Assembly: GCF_000235745.1 (NCBI RefSeq)
Contig: NZ_AGSX01000004.1
Coordinates: 25,400-89,399 of the forward strand
DNA from: Stutzerimonas stutzeri SDM-LAC
Lineage (GTDB): Bacteria > Pseudomonadota > Gammaproteobacteria > Pseudomonadales > Pseudomonadaceae
Length of the DNA: 64,000 nt
Reading direction: 5' to 3'
A program made the position numbers and the translations under genes. Shown here piece by piece: positions 8,840 to 18,090 of this stretch (its first letter is position 1; every line of letters begins with the position of its first letter). The notes below the pieces were generated by a model that saw nothing but the letters and a program-made list of their open reading frames with translations, ran no database searches and was not told the DNA's origin.

Positions 8840-9114
8840 CGCTCAATCCCGCCGTAAACCCATCCCATTTTCTCCCCGACCGCTCACGAGTGGCGTCGAG
8901 CTGCCGGTTTGCGTCTGCAGATCGACTTAAGCGTAACGGCGTAAGACCTAAGCGCTACTTCGAACGGAACGGCCGGGAGCGCCTTAACGCTTGGTTCATC
9001 GAGCCTGACGAAAGTAGCAGCCAGTCGCCGCCATTGGAGCGTATGGCCCTCCGGTTGCGCTTTCGATAATCCGCCTCGACACGACTGCCTGTCGTCACAT
9101 CAGCGGAGAGCGCC
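8840..9114. other. Non-coding region before the porin
   Basis: 275 bp without a convincing ORF. It must hold the porin promoter. A GGAGAG ribosome site lies 5 nt before the porin ATG. Short related strings (CTTAAGCG, CCTAAGCG, CTTAACGCTT) recur but form no clear operator. Confidence 0.5.
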
Positions 9115-10302
9115 ATGTACAACAAGAAGAAAGCGGTTAGCACCTTATTACCGTTGGCTCTGGCCAGCGCGATTGGCATGACCCTAAGCCAGTCGGCAGT
9201 AGCTGAAATCATGCTTTACGAAAAAGATGACACCACCTTTTCCACTGACGGTTACGTCAACGCCTTTTTCGTCAACAGCGATATCGATCACGAAGGCGAA
9301 CTGAATGACCGCCGACAGTCCAGGGTCAAGATGGGCTTTCTGCCAAACTGGATCGGCTTCAATTTTGGCAAGCAAGTCGGCGACCTCAAGCTTGGAGCAC
9401 GCTCCTCGTTCTGGGTCACCATCAACGACAGCGAGACAAACGGCACCGCAACCGCCATCGATGTTCGCCAGTTCTACGGCACTGTCGGCGGCGACTGGGG
9501 CGAAGTGCTGATCGGTAAGGATTTCGGCCTGTTCTCCCGCTCGAACATCTTCATGGACGAGCTCCTGGCCAGCTTTGGCAACTCGGCGGACTCCCTGGGT
9601 CTGGTCGACGGTGCCGGCGTCTCATTCGGCAACATCGGCACCGGCTACCCCTATCCGTTCCCCACTTCGCAGATCACCTACCGATCGCCGGTGATGGAAG
9701 GCCTGCGCGTTGCGGTCGGCGTCATGGACCCGGTGGACACCAACGACAGCAGCGCCGCCGGTCGCTCCTATCAGGACAACCCGCGTTTCGAGTCTGAAGT
9801 CACCTACCAGTTCGACCTGGGAGGCGCGCAGATCTATTCCTGGGTCAACGCCGGGTACCAGACCTCGGACAACACCGACTCCGCGGTGGACGAAGTCACC
9901 TCCAAAGGCCTCGGCTATGGTGTGCAGGCAAAGATGGGCGGCGTCTCGCTGACAGCATCGGGCTTCCAGGCCGAAGGCATGAGCCCGTTCTTCACCAACA
10001 ACTACCTGGAACCGGCTCTGCGTGAAACCGACAGCGACGGCTACCTACTGCAGGGCTCGTACACCTTCGGCAAAAACCGTGTTGCGCTGTCCTACGGTCA
10101 GACCGAGGATGACGGCAATAACGTGGTGGCCCTTGGTAGCCAGGCCGACTACGAAACCCGAGGCATCGCCTACTTCCGCACGATTAACGACAACCTCAAG
10201 CTGGTCGCCGAGTACAACCAGTACGAAGTCGACGCGGCTACTGGCAGTGCGCTGAACGAAGACACAGACACCTTCGCCGTAGGTGCAGTGCTCAACTGGT
10301 AA
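9115..10302 (+). CDS. Outer-membrane porin with signal peptide
   Basis: 395 residues. A cleavable signal peptide of about 30 residues ends in QSAVAE. The mature part alternates short polar loops and beta strands (GYVNAFFVNSDID, KLGARSSFWVTIND, GEVLIGKDFGLFSR) and ends NW, the aromatic terminus needed for BAM-dependent insertion. It resembles general Gram-negative 16-strand porins. Solute specificity cannot be read. It is monocistronic with a strong terminator directly after it. A role in alcohol or aldehyde uptake is only suggested by its position. Confidence 0.85.
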   Translation: MYNKKKAVSTLLPLALASAIGMTLSQSAVAEIMLYEKDDTTFSTDGYVNAFFVNSDIDHEGELNDRRQSRVKMGFLPNWIGFNFGKQVGDLKLGARSSFWVTINDSETNGTATAIDVRQFYGTVGGDWGEVLIGKDFGLFSRSNIFMDELLASFGNSADSLGLVDGAGVSFGNIGTGYPYPFPTSQITYRSPVMEGLRVAVGVMDPVDTNDSSAAGRSYQDNPRFESEVTYQFDLGGAQIYSWVNAGYQTSDNTDSAVDEVTSKGLGYGVQAKMGGVSLTASGFQAEGMSPFFTNNYLEPALRETDSDGYLLQGSYTFGKNRVALSYGQTEDDGNNVVALGSQADYETRGIAYFRTINDNLKLVAEYNQYEVDAATGSALNEDTDTFAVGAVLNW

Positions 10303-10317
10303 CCGCAACACAGAACG

Positions 10318-10350
10318 AAAAAGGGCGCCTCAAGTGGGCGCCTTTTTTCG
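10318..10350 (+). terminator. Rho-independent terminator after the porin
   Basis: AAAAGGGCGCC, a short loop and GGCGCCTTTTTT form a GC stem with a T run 16 nt past the porin stop. Confidence 0.85.
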
Positions 10351-10563
10351 TTCCGCGAGTTTTGTCGTGAGGTCGCGGAAGATTGCGCTGCCAACAGGGG
10401 TGTATTGCGGGGCGCTTTTCGCTCAACCGGCAAGGATTGACGCCCTGCCAGCGGCTGCATCTGCGCTGTTTCGTCGCTTTGCTACCTTGGCAGGCCGCAG
10501 GCGGTACTGAAGTAGCATGTTCGTGCCCAATGCCCTGACCAAGAATGAGGTCATACGATAACG

Positions 10564-11757
10564 GTGGATGGGGTGGTGTGCGTGGGCGAGCAAGAATCCT
10601 TAGCGGTGCGCACAGCAATGTCTGAAGCTCAGGATGCCGAGACGGTGGCCCAGGACCTGGCGCGCCAGCTGATACATCCGTATCTCGGCTTCGTTCTGTT
10701 TTTCTGCTCTGCCGAGTACGACTTACCGGCACTGGGCAATGCGCTGCACCAGTACTTCGGCGGCGTGCGCATGGTCGGTTGTACGTCGGCTGGCGAAATT
10801 ACCTCGCAGGGCTACGGGCGCAGTTGCGTGACTGCGGTTGGCTTCGATCACCGCAGCTTTTCCATCGCCTGCGAGCTGATCGACGAGATGGATCGCTTCA
10901 GCCTCACCGATGCGCAGCAACTGGTCGAGCGGCTGGGCAGCGATTGCCGCAGCAACTCGCTGGCGCCGATTAAGGATCACAGCTTCGCGCTAACCCTGCT
11001 TGACGGGCTGTCGAGCCGCGAGGAGATCGTGTTGTCCGCGCTCAGTGCTGCCTTTGGCAGCATCCCGCATTTCGGCGGCTCGGCCGGCGACGACAATCAC
11101 CTGACCGACACTCACGTCTACTACGGCGGCAAGTTCCACAGCGGGGCGGCAGCGGTGGTGCTGATCAACACCTGGCTGGATTTCGAGGTGTTCACCACGC
11201 ATCACATGCTGCCGCGCACCGAGAAGCTGGTGGTGACGCGCGTGGACAGTCATGCCCGGCGGGTCTACGAACTGAACGCAGAGCCCGCCGCCGAGGAATA
11301 TGCGCGGCTGATCGGTGTCGAGGTCAGTGATCTCAATCACCGCCTGTTCGCGGCGCATCCGCTGGCGGTACGGATTAACGAGCACTACTACGTCCGCGCC
11401 ATCCAAAAGGTCAACGATGACCTCAGCCTGACGTTCTATTGCGCCGTGGAGAACGGCATCGTGCTGACTGCGATGCGTCCTGGTCCACTGATGCCCAACC
11501 TCGAAGGGCTGTTCGAACGCCTCGAACAGCGCCTCGGTCCACCGTTGCTGACCATCGGCTGCGACTGCTTCCTGCGGCGGCTGGAGATCGATGACAACGG
11601 CTCCAGCGACGACACTTCGGCCTTTCTCCGACGCCAGCAGGTGATCGGTTTCAACACCTACGGAGAGCAGTTCAATGGCATGCATATCAACCAGACCTTC
11701 ACCGGCGTTGCCATCGGCCGGCCAGGTGGACGGGCTGGAGAAAGAGGGGCCCGTTGA
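10564..11757 (+). CDS. nosP: FIST-domain haem/NO sensor NosP-like protein
   Basis: 397 residues. FIST N domain (FVLFFCSAEYDLPALGNAL, RMVGCTSAGEITSQGYG) then FIST C domain (NEHYYVRAIQKVNDDLSLTFY, GCDCFLRR, GFNTYGEQFNGMHINQTFTGVAIG). In P. aeruginosa PA1975 is NosP, a haem-binding nitric-oxide sensor that controls the adjacent kinase NahK (PA1976). The same gene pair occurs here, which is the basis for the name. The start is a GTG at 10564 with GAGGT upstream; ATG 10618 is an alternative. The 3' end overlaps the kinase frame. The haem ligand was not identified from sequence alone. Confidence 0.8.
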   Translation: MDGVVCVGEQESLAVRTAMSEAQDAETVAQDLARQLIHPYLGFVLFFCSAEYDLPALGNALHQYFGGVRMVGCTSAGEITSQGYGRSCVTAVGFDHRSFSIACELIDEMDRFSLTDAQQLVERLGSDCRSNSLAPIKDHSFALTLLDGLSSREEIVLSALSAAFGSIPHFGGSAGDDNHLTDTHVYYGGKFHSGAAAVVLINTWLDFEVFTTHHMLPRTEKLVVTRVDSHARRVYELNAEPAAEEYARLIGVEVSDLNHRLFAAHPLAVRINEHYYVRAIQKVNDDLSLTFYCAVENGIVLTAMRPGPLMPNLEGLFERLEQRLGPPLLTIGCDCFLRRLEIDDNGSSDDTSAFLRRQQVIGFNTYGEQFNGMHINQTFTGVAIGRPGGRAGERGAR

Positions 11758-14323
11758 GCGGCGTGACAGGCAGGCCGAACTCGAGCGCGAAAACTACAAG
11801 CTGCGGCGCATCAATGCTGCGCTGATCGAGCGTATCGAATCCAGTAACACTGGGCGCGACGCGTCCTACGCGGCTTTTCAGCATTCGGTCGAACTGGCCG
11901 AGCAGGTGCGCGAACGCACCGACGCGCTGAATCAGGCGATGGCCGAGCTGAAGGCCAGCAACCGCTTGTTGAGCGACGCGCGCCTGCGTGCCGAAACCGC
12001 GCATCAGCATCTAGTCGATGCGATCGAGAGCATTTCCGATGCCTTCGTACTGTTCGACAAGGACCAGCGCATCGTCCTGTTCAACAAGCGCTTCAAGACG
12101 CTGTGGAGCCGAACCCGCGTCCGCATCAACAGCGGCACGCGGCTGTCGGAACTAAAGCGGCTGGCGGAGAACAGCGGCCTGATCGCCGAGGAGCACCGTG
12201 GCAAGGCCAACGAGCCCACCGTCTACCGTCTACAAAGCGGGCGCTGGGTGCAGCTTAGCGAGCGGCCAACCCGCGAGGGTGGGTTGGTGATGCTTTACAC
12301 CGACATCACCGAGGTGAAGGTCAGCGAGACCATGCGCCGCGAGCAGGCCTTGGCGCAGAAGTCCCGCTTGTTGCAGCGCGCCGTAGACAACCTTTCACAA
12401 GGCGTGGCGATGGTCAGCGCCGATGGTGGTTTGGAGCTGTGGAACGGTCGTTTCCTCGAACTTTGCGGCTTGGCGCCCGTCGAAGCACATCGACCATTCG
12501 ACGAGGTGATGGCCGACAGTGAGCTGAAACTGCTGACGCCCAACACCCGTGACGCCGACGGTCAGCCGCTAACGGAACTGGAGCAGCACCTGTTCGACGG
12601 CCGGACGCTTGAGGTCCGTACTCATCCGCTGCCCACTGGTGGCTTCGTCAATACCTTCACTGACATCACCGAGCGTTACCGCCATGCCGAAGCGCTGCGC
12701 GAGAGCGAGCGCTGGATCCGCCTGATCACCGACCATGTGCCGGCGCTGATCGCCTATGTGTCGGCTGATCTGACCTACGAATTCACCAACAAGGTCTACG
12801 AGGAATGGTATCGCTGGCCCAGCGAAGGCATGCTCGGCCAGTCGCTGCGTGACATTCACAGCGGCGAGCACTGGCTGCAGCTCGAACCCTATATCGACCG
12901 GGCGCTGCGCGGCGAAAGCGTCAGCTTCGAGATGGCCGAGCACAATCATTCCGGACTGCAGCGCTACATGCTGCGCTCTTATGTGCCGAACCGGCAGGCC
13001 AGCGGCGAGGTGGTTGGTATCTTTGTGCTGATTCAAGACATTACGGATCGCCGGCGCACGGCCGAGGCGCTGCACCAGGCCTATCAGAACCTCGAACAGC
13101 GAGTTCGTGAGCGTACCGCGGAGCTCACTAGCCTGAACGACCAGCTGTTGTGCGAAATTGACGAACGCGCTCACGCCGAGGCGCGGCTGCGTGAAGCCAA
13201 GCGCGAAGCGGAACTGGCTAACCTGTCGAAGACCAAGTTTCTTGCCGCGGTGAGTCACGACTTGCTGCAGCCCTTGAACGCTGCCCGGTTGTTCACCAGC
13301 GCATTGCTGGAACAGCCGACTGCGGCCAGCGGCGGGCTGATCCGCAATATCAGCAATTCACTTGAAGACGTGGAAAACCTGCTCGGTACGCTGGTCGACA
13401 TTTCCAAACTCGATGCCGGTGTGATCAAGCCCGATATCGCCCCGTTTGCCGTCAGCGAGCTGCTGGAAAACCTGGCCGCGGAGTTTAACCAGATCGCCGG
13501 CAGCGAGCAGCTGCAGCTGGATTTCATTCCCTGTTCCGCACTGGTGCGCAGCGATATCCAGTTGTTGGCGCGCATCCTGCGCAACCTGTTGACCAACGCC
13601 ATTCGCTACACGCCGCAAGGCCGTGTGATGCTGGGTTGCCGCCGCCGCCGGCAGAGCCTGTCGATCGAGGTATGGGACACCGGCGTCGGCATCCCCGAGG
13701 ACAAGCTCGAGGAGGTCTTCCACGAATTCAAACGCGGCGAAGGCGTACGTCCTCAACAGGATCGCGGGCTTGGCCTGGGCCTGGCGATTGTCGAGAAGAT
13801 CGCGCGGATTCTCGGTCATCGGATCCAGGTCAGCTCGGTGCCCGGGCGCGGCTCCAAATTCGCCATCGAAGTGCCCTTGGCCAAGCGGGCACCAAAGGCC
13901 AGCGTAGAGCCGTCAGCCACGGACCAACTGCTCGAACGGCTCAAGGGCGCGCGGGTCTGGGTGCTGGATAACGACACCGCGATCTGTGCCGGTATGCGCA
14001 CATTGCTGGAAGGCTGGGGCTGTCACGTTGTAACGGCGCTCTCGGAACAGGACCTGGCCGGGCAGGTCGACAACTTCCACGCCGATGCCGATCTGATCAT
14101 CGCCGACTATCACCTGGACAACGGCTGCAATGGCATCGACGTGGTCGAGACGGTCAATGCCCGGCGTGCCAGCCCGCTGCCAGCCTTGATGATCACCGCC
14201 AATTACAGCAACGAACTCAAACAGCAGGTGCGTGAGCTTGGCCACATGCTGATGCATAAACCGGTGCGCCCGATGAAGCTGAAGACCGCCATGTGCCACA
14301 TGATGGAACAGGGGCATTCCTAG
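11675..14323 (+). CDS. nahK: PAS hybrid sensor histidine kinase NahK/ErcS'-like
   Basis: Up to 882 residues. Coiled coil (about 35-115), three PAS domains (about 115-215, 235-330, 345-460; FVLFDKDQRIVLFNKRF, QGVAMVSADGGLELWNGRF), a second coiled coil, HisKA (FLAAVSHDLLQPLNAARLF), HATPase (VWDTGVGIPE, GLGLGLAIVEKIA) and a C-terminal receiver (LIIADYHLDNG). No membrane segment, so cytoplasmic. It is paralogous to ErcS at 48565. P. aeruginosa PA1976 answers NosP and takes part in exaA control. The listed start overlaps nosP by 83 bp; GTG 11726 would shorten this. No start codon with a better ribosome site was found, so the start is uncertain. Confidence 0.88.
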   Translation: MACISTRPSPALPSAGQVDGLEKEGPVERRDRQAELERENYKLRRINAALIERIESSNTGRDASYAAFQHSVELAEQVRERTDALNQAMAELKASNRLLSDARLRAETAHQHLVDAIESISDAFVLFDKDQRIVLFNKRFKTLWSRTRVRINSGTRLSELKRLAENSGLIAEEHRGKANEPTVYRLQSGRWVQLSERPTREGGLVMLYTDITEVKVSETMRREQALAQKSRLLQRAVDNLSQGVAMVSADGGLELWNGRFLELCGLAPVEAHRPFDEVMADSELKLLTPNTRDADGQPLTELEQHLFDGRTLEVRTHPLPTGGFVNTFTDITERYRHAEALRESERWIRLITDHVPALIAYVSADLTYEFTNKVYEEWYRWPSEGMLGQSLRDIHSGEHWLQLEPYIDRALRGESVSFEMAEHNHSGLQRYMLRSYVPNRQASGEVVGIFVLIQDITDRRRTAEALHQAYQNLEQRVRERTAELTSLNDQLLCEIDERAHAEARLREAKREAELANLSKTKFLAAVSHDLLQPLNAARLFTSALLEQPTAASGGLIRNISNSLEDVENLLGTLVDISKLDAGVIKPDIAPFAVSELLENLAAEFNQIAGSEQLQLDFIPCSALVRSDIQLLARILRNLLTNAIRYTPQGRVMLGCRRRRQSLSIEVWDTGVGIPEDKLEEVFHEFKRGEGVRPQQDRGLGLGLAIVEKIARILGHRIQVSSVPGRGSKFAIEVPLAKRAPKASVEPSATDQLLERLKGARVWVLDNDTAICAGMRTLLEGWGCHVVTALSEQDLAGQVDNFHADADLIIADYHLDNGCNGIDVVETVNARRASPLPALMITANYSNELKQQVRELGHMLMHKPVRPMKLKTAMCHMMEQGHS

Positions 14324-14379
14324 AGCAGCGCCAGGCTCGATCTACAAAGGCTCGGCGGTGCTGACGTCTATGGCCAATC

Positions 14380-14456
14380 TGTAGGAGCAAGCTTGCTCGC
14401 GATCAGCGGTAACTCAGGCGCTCCGGCTATCGCCAGCAAGCTGGCTCCTGCAGGAG
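14380..14456. repeat. Inverted pair of Pseudomonas REP elements
   Basis: GTAGGAGCAAGCTTGCTCGC near 14381 and, inverted, GCCAGCAAGCTGGCTCCTG near 14431 are the typical extragenic palindromes of Pseudomonas genomes, paired in opposite orientation between nahK and erbR, which converge here. Confidence 0.85.
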
Positions 14457-14497
14457 ATCTTCTAGCTTATTGCTGGGGCACGCGTGGCCGCGGCTGA

Positions 14498-15163
14498 TCA
14501 CCTGCGCAGATAAGCCGTGAAGTCGATGTCTCCTGCCGAGAGGATGGCTTGCACCCGGTTGTGTACGTTGAGCTTGCGCAGGATGGCCGAGACATGGGCC
14601 TTGACCGTGGTTTCGGCGATGTCGAGGTTGTAGGCAATCTGCTTGTTGGATTCGCCCTTGGTCATGCGTTCAAGCACCAGCAGCTGCTTGCGGGTCAGCG
14701 CCTGCAACAGCTCGGGTGGGATGCTTTGCTCGTTGTGCTGGGCGCGGCGGGTGGTGGCCTTCTGGCTGCGGATGATGTCCGAAGGCAGGTAAACATTGCC
14801 GTTGAGGATCTGCTCGATGGCCTCGGTCATCTGCGCGCGTGGCGATGACTTGGTGATGAAGCCGCACGCGCCATAGGTGATCGCCTGTAGCACGATCTGC
14901 TTGTCCTGTTCGGCAGAGACAATCACCACGGGAATGGTCGGCGCCTCGTTGCGCATGTTGATCAGCCCGTTAAGGCCGTGCATTCCGGGCATGTTCAGGT
15001 CGAGCAGCACCAGATCGAGGTCGTCATTCTCCAGCGTCATCGACAGCGCGCTGTCGAGGTCGGCAGTTTCGAGAATCTCGCTGCCTGGGAAGCCGTCCTG
15101 GATGACGTTATGGATGGCTTCACGAAAAAGCGGGTGGTCGTCAGCGATCAGTATCTTGTACAT
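14498..15163 (-). CDS. erbR: LuxR-family response regulator ErbR/AgmR-like
   Basis: 221 residues. Receiver domain with phospho-acceptor Asp55 ([10 protein letters not shown]) and Lys near TKSSPRAQ, then a LuxR/NarL HTH ([39 protein letters not shown]). It matches AgmR/ErbR (PA1978), the regulator of ethanol oxidation and pqq genes that lies beside nahK in P. aeruginosa, the same context as here. It is a candidate binder of the CTACCAA boxes seen upstream of the quinoprotein genes. GAAGGTG lies upstream of the ATG. Confidence 0.87.
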   Translation of the reverse strand: MYKILIADDHPLFREAIHNVIQDGFPGSEILETADLDSALSMTLENDDLDLVLLDLNMPGMHGLNGLINMRNEAPTIPVVIVSAEQDKQIVLQAITYGACGFITKSSPRAQMTEAIEQILNGNVYLPSDIIRSQKATTRRAQHNEQSIPPELLQALTRKQLLVLERMTKGESNKQIAYNLDIAETTVKAHVSAILRKLNVHNRVQAILSAGDIDFTAYLRR

Positions 15164-15500
15164 GGCCGGTCACCTTCATTGTTCTGATTATGGTGGGGTA
15201 GATCGGAAGAAGACCTTCGTCGTGCGCGGCTTCGAGCGACCAATGGCTGCCATTGTGCGGCGCCTATTCGATCAGGGGCTGTTCACCCATAAGCTTGCCC
15301 AGTCCTGGGAGAGAAAACCATCGTCGAAAACACCCTGGGTGTCTTCTGGAAACCGCGGCGTTTCGAGCGGCAACAGACCTTTTGGGCTCTGGCATGTTCA
15401 GCTTTCCAGTACTTCGGTCGGCCACATTACAGGGCAAAGTGCAGGTGTTTAAAATCCTACAATCGACAGGAGAACCAGCACCAAAGTAGTAGAGAACGGC
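15164..15500. other. Non-coding region upstream of erbR
   Basis: 337 bp between the start of erbR and the end of the ABC permease gene. No ORF here is convincing. It must carry the erbR promoter. A CTACTAC string occurs on the minus strand near 15490-15496 but lacks the CCAA part of the box seen elsewhere. Confidence 0.5.
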
Positions 15501-16292
15501 TCAGGTCACCCGCCGTAGCGCGGCGTGCTGCGGATTGAAGCTGAGCACCGCAAGCAGGCTGAACAGCAACGTCAGGCCGAGACACACCGCCAACGCCAGC
15601 GGATTGAGGCGTTCATACAGTGCATAGCGAACCAATTCCACGGCGTAGGTAAAGGGGTTGAACGAGCAGAGCCAGAACAACCATTCGCTGGCTTCACGCA
15701 TTTTCCACAGCGGATAGAGCGCCGATGACAGGAAAAACATCGGAAAGATGACGAAATTCATCACCCCGGCAAAGTTTTCCAGTTGCCTGATGCCATTGGA
15801 TAGCAACAACCCCAGCGCGCTGAGCAGCAACGCAACCAGCAGCAGCGCTGGCAGAGCCGTAAGCAGGCCTGCTGCAGGCGGCTGCACGCCATACAACCAG
15901 GCGATGAAAAGGAACGCATAGACCTGTAGCAGCGAGATCAGCGCTGTCGCCAACAACTTGCTCGCCAGTAGAAAACTGCGCGGCAGAGGGCTGGTCAGCA
16001 GTACGCGCATGCTGCCCATCTCGCGGTCATACACCATGGAGAGGGAGCCCTGCATGCCGTTGAACAGCAGGATCATGCAGGCCAGGCCCGGCACGATCCA
16101 GGTCTCGTAGGTGATATAGGTCTCGTAGGGCTCGATGATGGCGATGCCCAGTGCAGCGCGAAATCCGGCCGCGAATACCACCAGCCAGAGCAGCGGGCGC
16201 ACCAGGGCGCTGAAGAACCGCGAGCGTTGCTGAACGAAACGCAGCCACTCACGAAACACGATGGCTCGCAGGCATTCCCAATAGGGCGTCAT
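15501..16292 (-). CDS. ABC-2 type permease of the quinoprotein-associated transporter (PedC-like)
   Basis: 263 residues from ATG 16292 (MTPYWECLRAIVFREW), chosen because AGGA lies upstream and the longer frame adds only low-complexity sequence. It has six hydrophobic segments typical of ABC-2 permeases and the loop MVYDREMGSMRVLLTSPLPR. It is last in a four-gene operon: binding protein, beta-propeller, ATPase, permease. The same set in P. putida (ped cluster) and other PQQ alcohol degraders is annotated as an alcohol-dehydrogenase-associated transporter; the substrate and direction are not established. Confidence 0.87.
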   Translation of the reverse strand: MTPYWECLRAIVFREWLRFVQQRSRFFSALVRPLLWLVVFAAGFRAALGIAIIEPYETYITYETWIVPGLACMILLFNGMQGSLSMVYDREMGSMRVLLTSPLPRSFLLASKLLATALISLLQVYAFLFIAWLYGVQPPAAGLLTALPALLLVALLLSALGLLLSNGIRQLENFAGVMNFVIFPMFFLSSALYPLWKMREASEWLFWLCSFNPFTYAVELVRYALYERLNPLALAVCLGLTLLFSLLAVLSFNPQHAALRRVT

Positions 16293-16347
16293 GGCGAGAC
16301 TTCCTGCATTGGAGGTGGGGCGGGGCACTTGGCTCGAACGCGGCACA

Positions 16348-17076
16348 TCACGCTGGCACCGCGCTACGGGTGAGCCGGGCGAAGGTCTGCTTGAGGTCGC
16401 CATCCGCGGCGGCCAGTGTATCGGCTCGACCCTGCGCGACCAGGTTTCCGCGGTTGAGGATGATCAGCTCATCACTTGCCTGGACCTCGTCAAGTAGATG
16501 AGTCGTCCAGAGCACACTCATGCCTTGCTCATCACACAGCGATCTCACGTGATCGTTGAGGTTCTGGCGGCTGGCCGGATCGAGCCCGGCGCTGGCTTCA
16601 TCGAGCAGCAGCAGGCTCGGTTTGTGCAGCAGCGCGCGGGCGATTTCTACCCTGCGGCGATGGCCGCCATTGAGTTCGCGCACCTTGCTTTTGCGGCGCT
16701 CGCCCAGTTGCTGGCGATCCAGCTCCACTTCGATGCGGTCGTTGGCGACCTTGCGCGGCATGCCATGCAGGGCGGCGTGATAGCGCAGGTTCTGCTCGAC
16801 ACTGAGATCCAGGTCCAGCGTGCTTTGCTGGAAAACCACTCCGAGTCGCCGCAAGGCTTCGCGCGGCTGGCTGCGCAGACTGAAGCCAGCCACCTGAATG
16901 TCGCCCTGCTGCAAGTCGTAGAGGCGCGTCAGCAACGCGATCAGCGTCGATTTGCCGGCTCCGTTGGGGCCGAGCAGGGCGGTGAAGCCGCCTGCTGCCG
17001 TGTCGAAACTCACGTCGCGCAACGCCTGACGTTCCCCGTAGGCAAAGCTGACGCCCTCGACCTGCAGGGCCGTCAT
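16348..17076 (-). CDS. ABC transporter ATP-binding protein of the quinoprotein-associated set
   Basis: 242 residues. Walker A GPNGAGKST, Q-loop VVFQQS, Walker B LLLLDEASAGLDP and the switch His region LWTTHLLDEV are intact. The signature motif reads ELNGGHRRRVEIARAL instead of LSGGQ, so its Ser and Gln are replaced by Asn and His. This should still be functional, as similar variants occur in ABC-2 drug-export ATPases. Its start overlaps the stop of the beta-propeller gene by 4 bp, indicating translational coupling. Confidence 0.9.
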   Translation of the reverse strand: MTALQVEGVSFAYGERQALRDVSFDTAAGGFTALLGPNGAGKSTLIALLTRLYDLQQGDIQVAGFSLRSQPREALRRLGVVFQQSTLDLDLSVEQNLRYHAALHGMPRKVANDRIEVELDRQQLGERRKSKVRELNGGHRRRVEIARALLHKPSLLLLDEASAGLDPASRQNLNDHVRSLCDEQGMSVLWTTHLLDEVQASDELIILNRGNLVAQGRADTLAAADGDLKQTFARLTRSAVPA

Positions 17077-18044
17077 GGTGCGACCACCACGCCCCAGGGG
17101 TAGCGGCCAACCTTGATCGACTTGATCACCTTGAGCGAATCCACGTCTATCACCGAAACATCGCCGCTGACGCCATTGGTGGTCAGCAGTCGGCTTTCAT
17201 CGATGTTGAACGCCATGTGCCAGACCCGGCGCCCCACCAGCAGGTAGTCGAGCACCTCGTAGGTCTTAGCATCTACCACAGCGATATGGTTGGCCGGGCC
17301 GAGCGCGACGAAGGCGTATTTGCCGTCTGAGCTGAGTTTGATGCCGACCGGCTGGACCTTGTCGGGATGCACGCCCTTGATCTTGAAGTTCAGCGTCTTG
17401 ATGATCTCCCGCTTCTCAACGTCAACGACGCTGACCGTCCCGCCGATCTCCGACGAGGCCCAGAGCAGCGTGCTGTCCTTGTTGAACTCCACGTGGCGCG
17501 GGCGCTGGTCGACCAGCGTGTTGTCCACCAATTGGTTGGTACTGGTGTCGATCCAGTGCAGCATATTGGTGGTTTCGCTGGTGTTCACCGCCCACTTGCC
17601 GTCCGGGCTTACGCCCATGCCTTCAGGCTCAACGCCAACATCGATCTGTGCGAGCACCTCTTCGTTGTCGACGTCGACCACCGTCACCAGCGCATCGTCC
17701 TCGTTGGAGATGTACAGCCACTTGTTGTTCGGGTGCAGCGCGAACTGTTCGGGGTCAGCGCCGGATGGCAGCTGCTTGATGATCTTCCGGGTCGCCAAGT
17801 CCATGACCTGCACCGTGTCCGAGTCGCTGGCGCAGATGTAGAGCAGCTTGTTGTCGCGCGACAGCGTCAATCCGCGTGGACGCTGGCCTACTTCGAGGGT
17901 TTCGACCGTTTCCAGCGTATCCAGATCGATCACGCTGACGGTGTCGTCCTTCTCATTGGATACATAGGCGGTGGCCGCCAGGGCGGATGCGCTGACGCAG
18001 AGCAGGGCGCAAGCGGTGGCTGCAGCAAAAAGCGTTTGAGTCAT
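17073..18044 (-). CDS. Periplasmic YVTN-type beta-propeller protein of the quinoprotein ABC set
   Basis: 323 residues from ATG 18044, with a signal peptide ending ASALAATAY. About seven repeats of the YVTN/NHL type follow (AYVSNEKDDTVSVIDLDTLE, LLYICASDSDTVQVMDLAT, WLYISNEDDALVTVVDVDN). The start follows an AACAAC repeat and AGAGAGA. Such propellers accompany PedABC-like ABC genes next to PQQ alcohol dehydrogenases. The role is unproven; a scaffold or sensor in the periplasm is plausible. Confidence 0.88.
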   Translation of the reverse strand: MTQTLFAAATACALLCVSASALAATAYVSNEKDDTVSVIDLDTLETVETLEVGQRPRGLTLSRDNKLLYICASDSDTVQVMDLATRKIIKQLPSGADPEQFALHPNNKWLYISNEDDALVTVVDVDNEEVLAQIDVGVEPEGMGVSPDGKWAVNTSETTNMLHWIDTSTNQLVDNTLVDQRPRHVEFNKDSTLLWASSEIGGTVSVVDVEKREIIKTLNFKIKGVHPDKVQPVGIKLSSDGKYAFVALGPANHIAVVDAKTYEVLDYLLVGRRVWHMAFNIDESRLLTTNGVSGDVSVIDVDSLKVIKSIKVGRYPWGVVVAP

Positions 18045-18056
18045 CGGAAGTCTCTC

Positions 18057-18067
18057 TTGTTGTTGTT
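18057..18067 (-). promoter_or_regulatory. CA motif (possible Crc/Hfq site) before the beta-propeller gene
   Basis: The mRNA strand reads AACAACAACAAGAGAGA just before the start codon. AACAACAA fits the AANAANAA target of Hfq/Crc catabolite repression in pseudomonads. Confidence 0.45.
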
Positions 18068-18090
18068 TGAACCGCTCTGCGGCTTTCACG

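Noticed and set aside
15253-15489. Small frame upstream of erbR
   Set aside because: No ribosome site, family or coding bias; the region is better read as control DNA.
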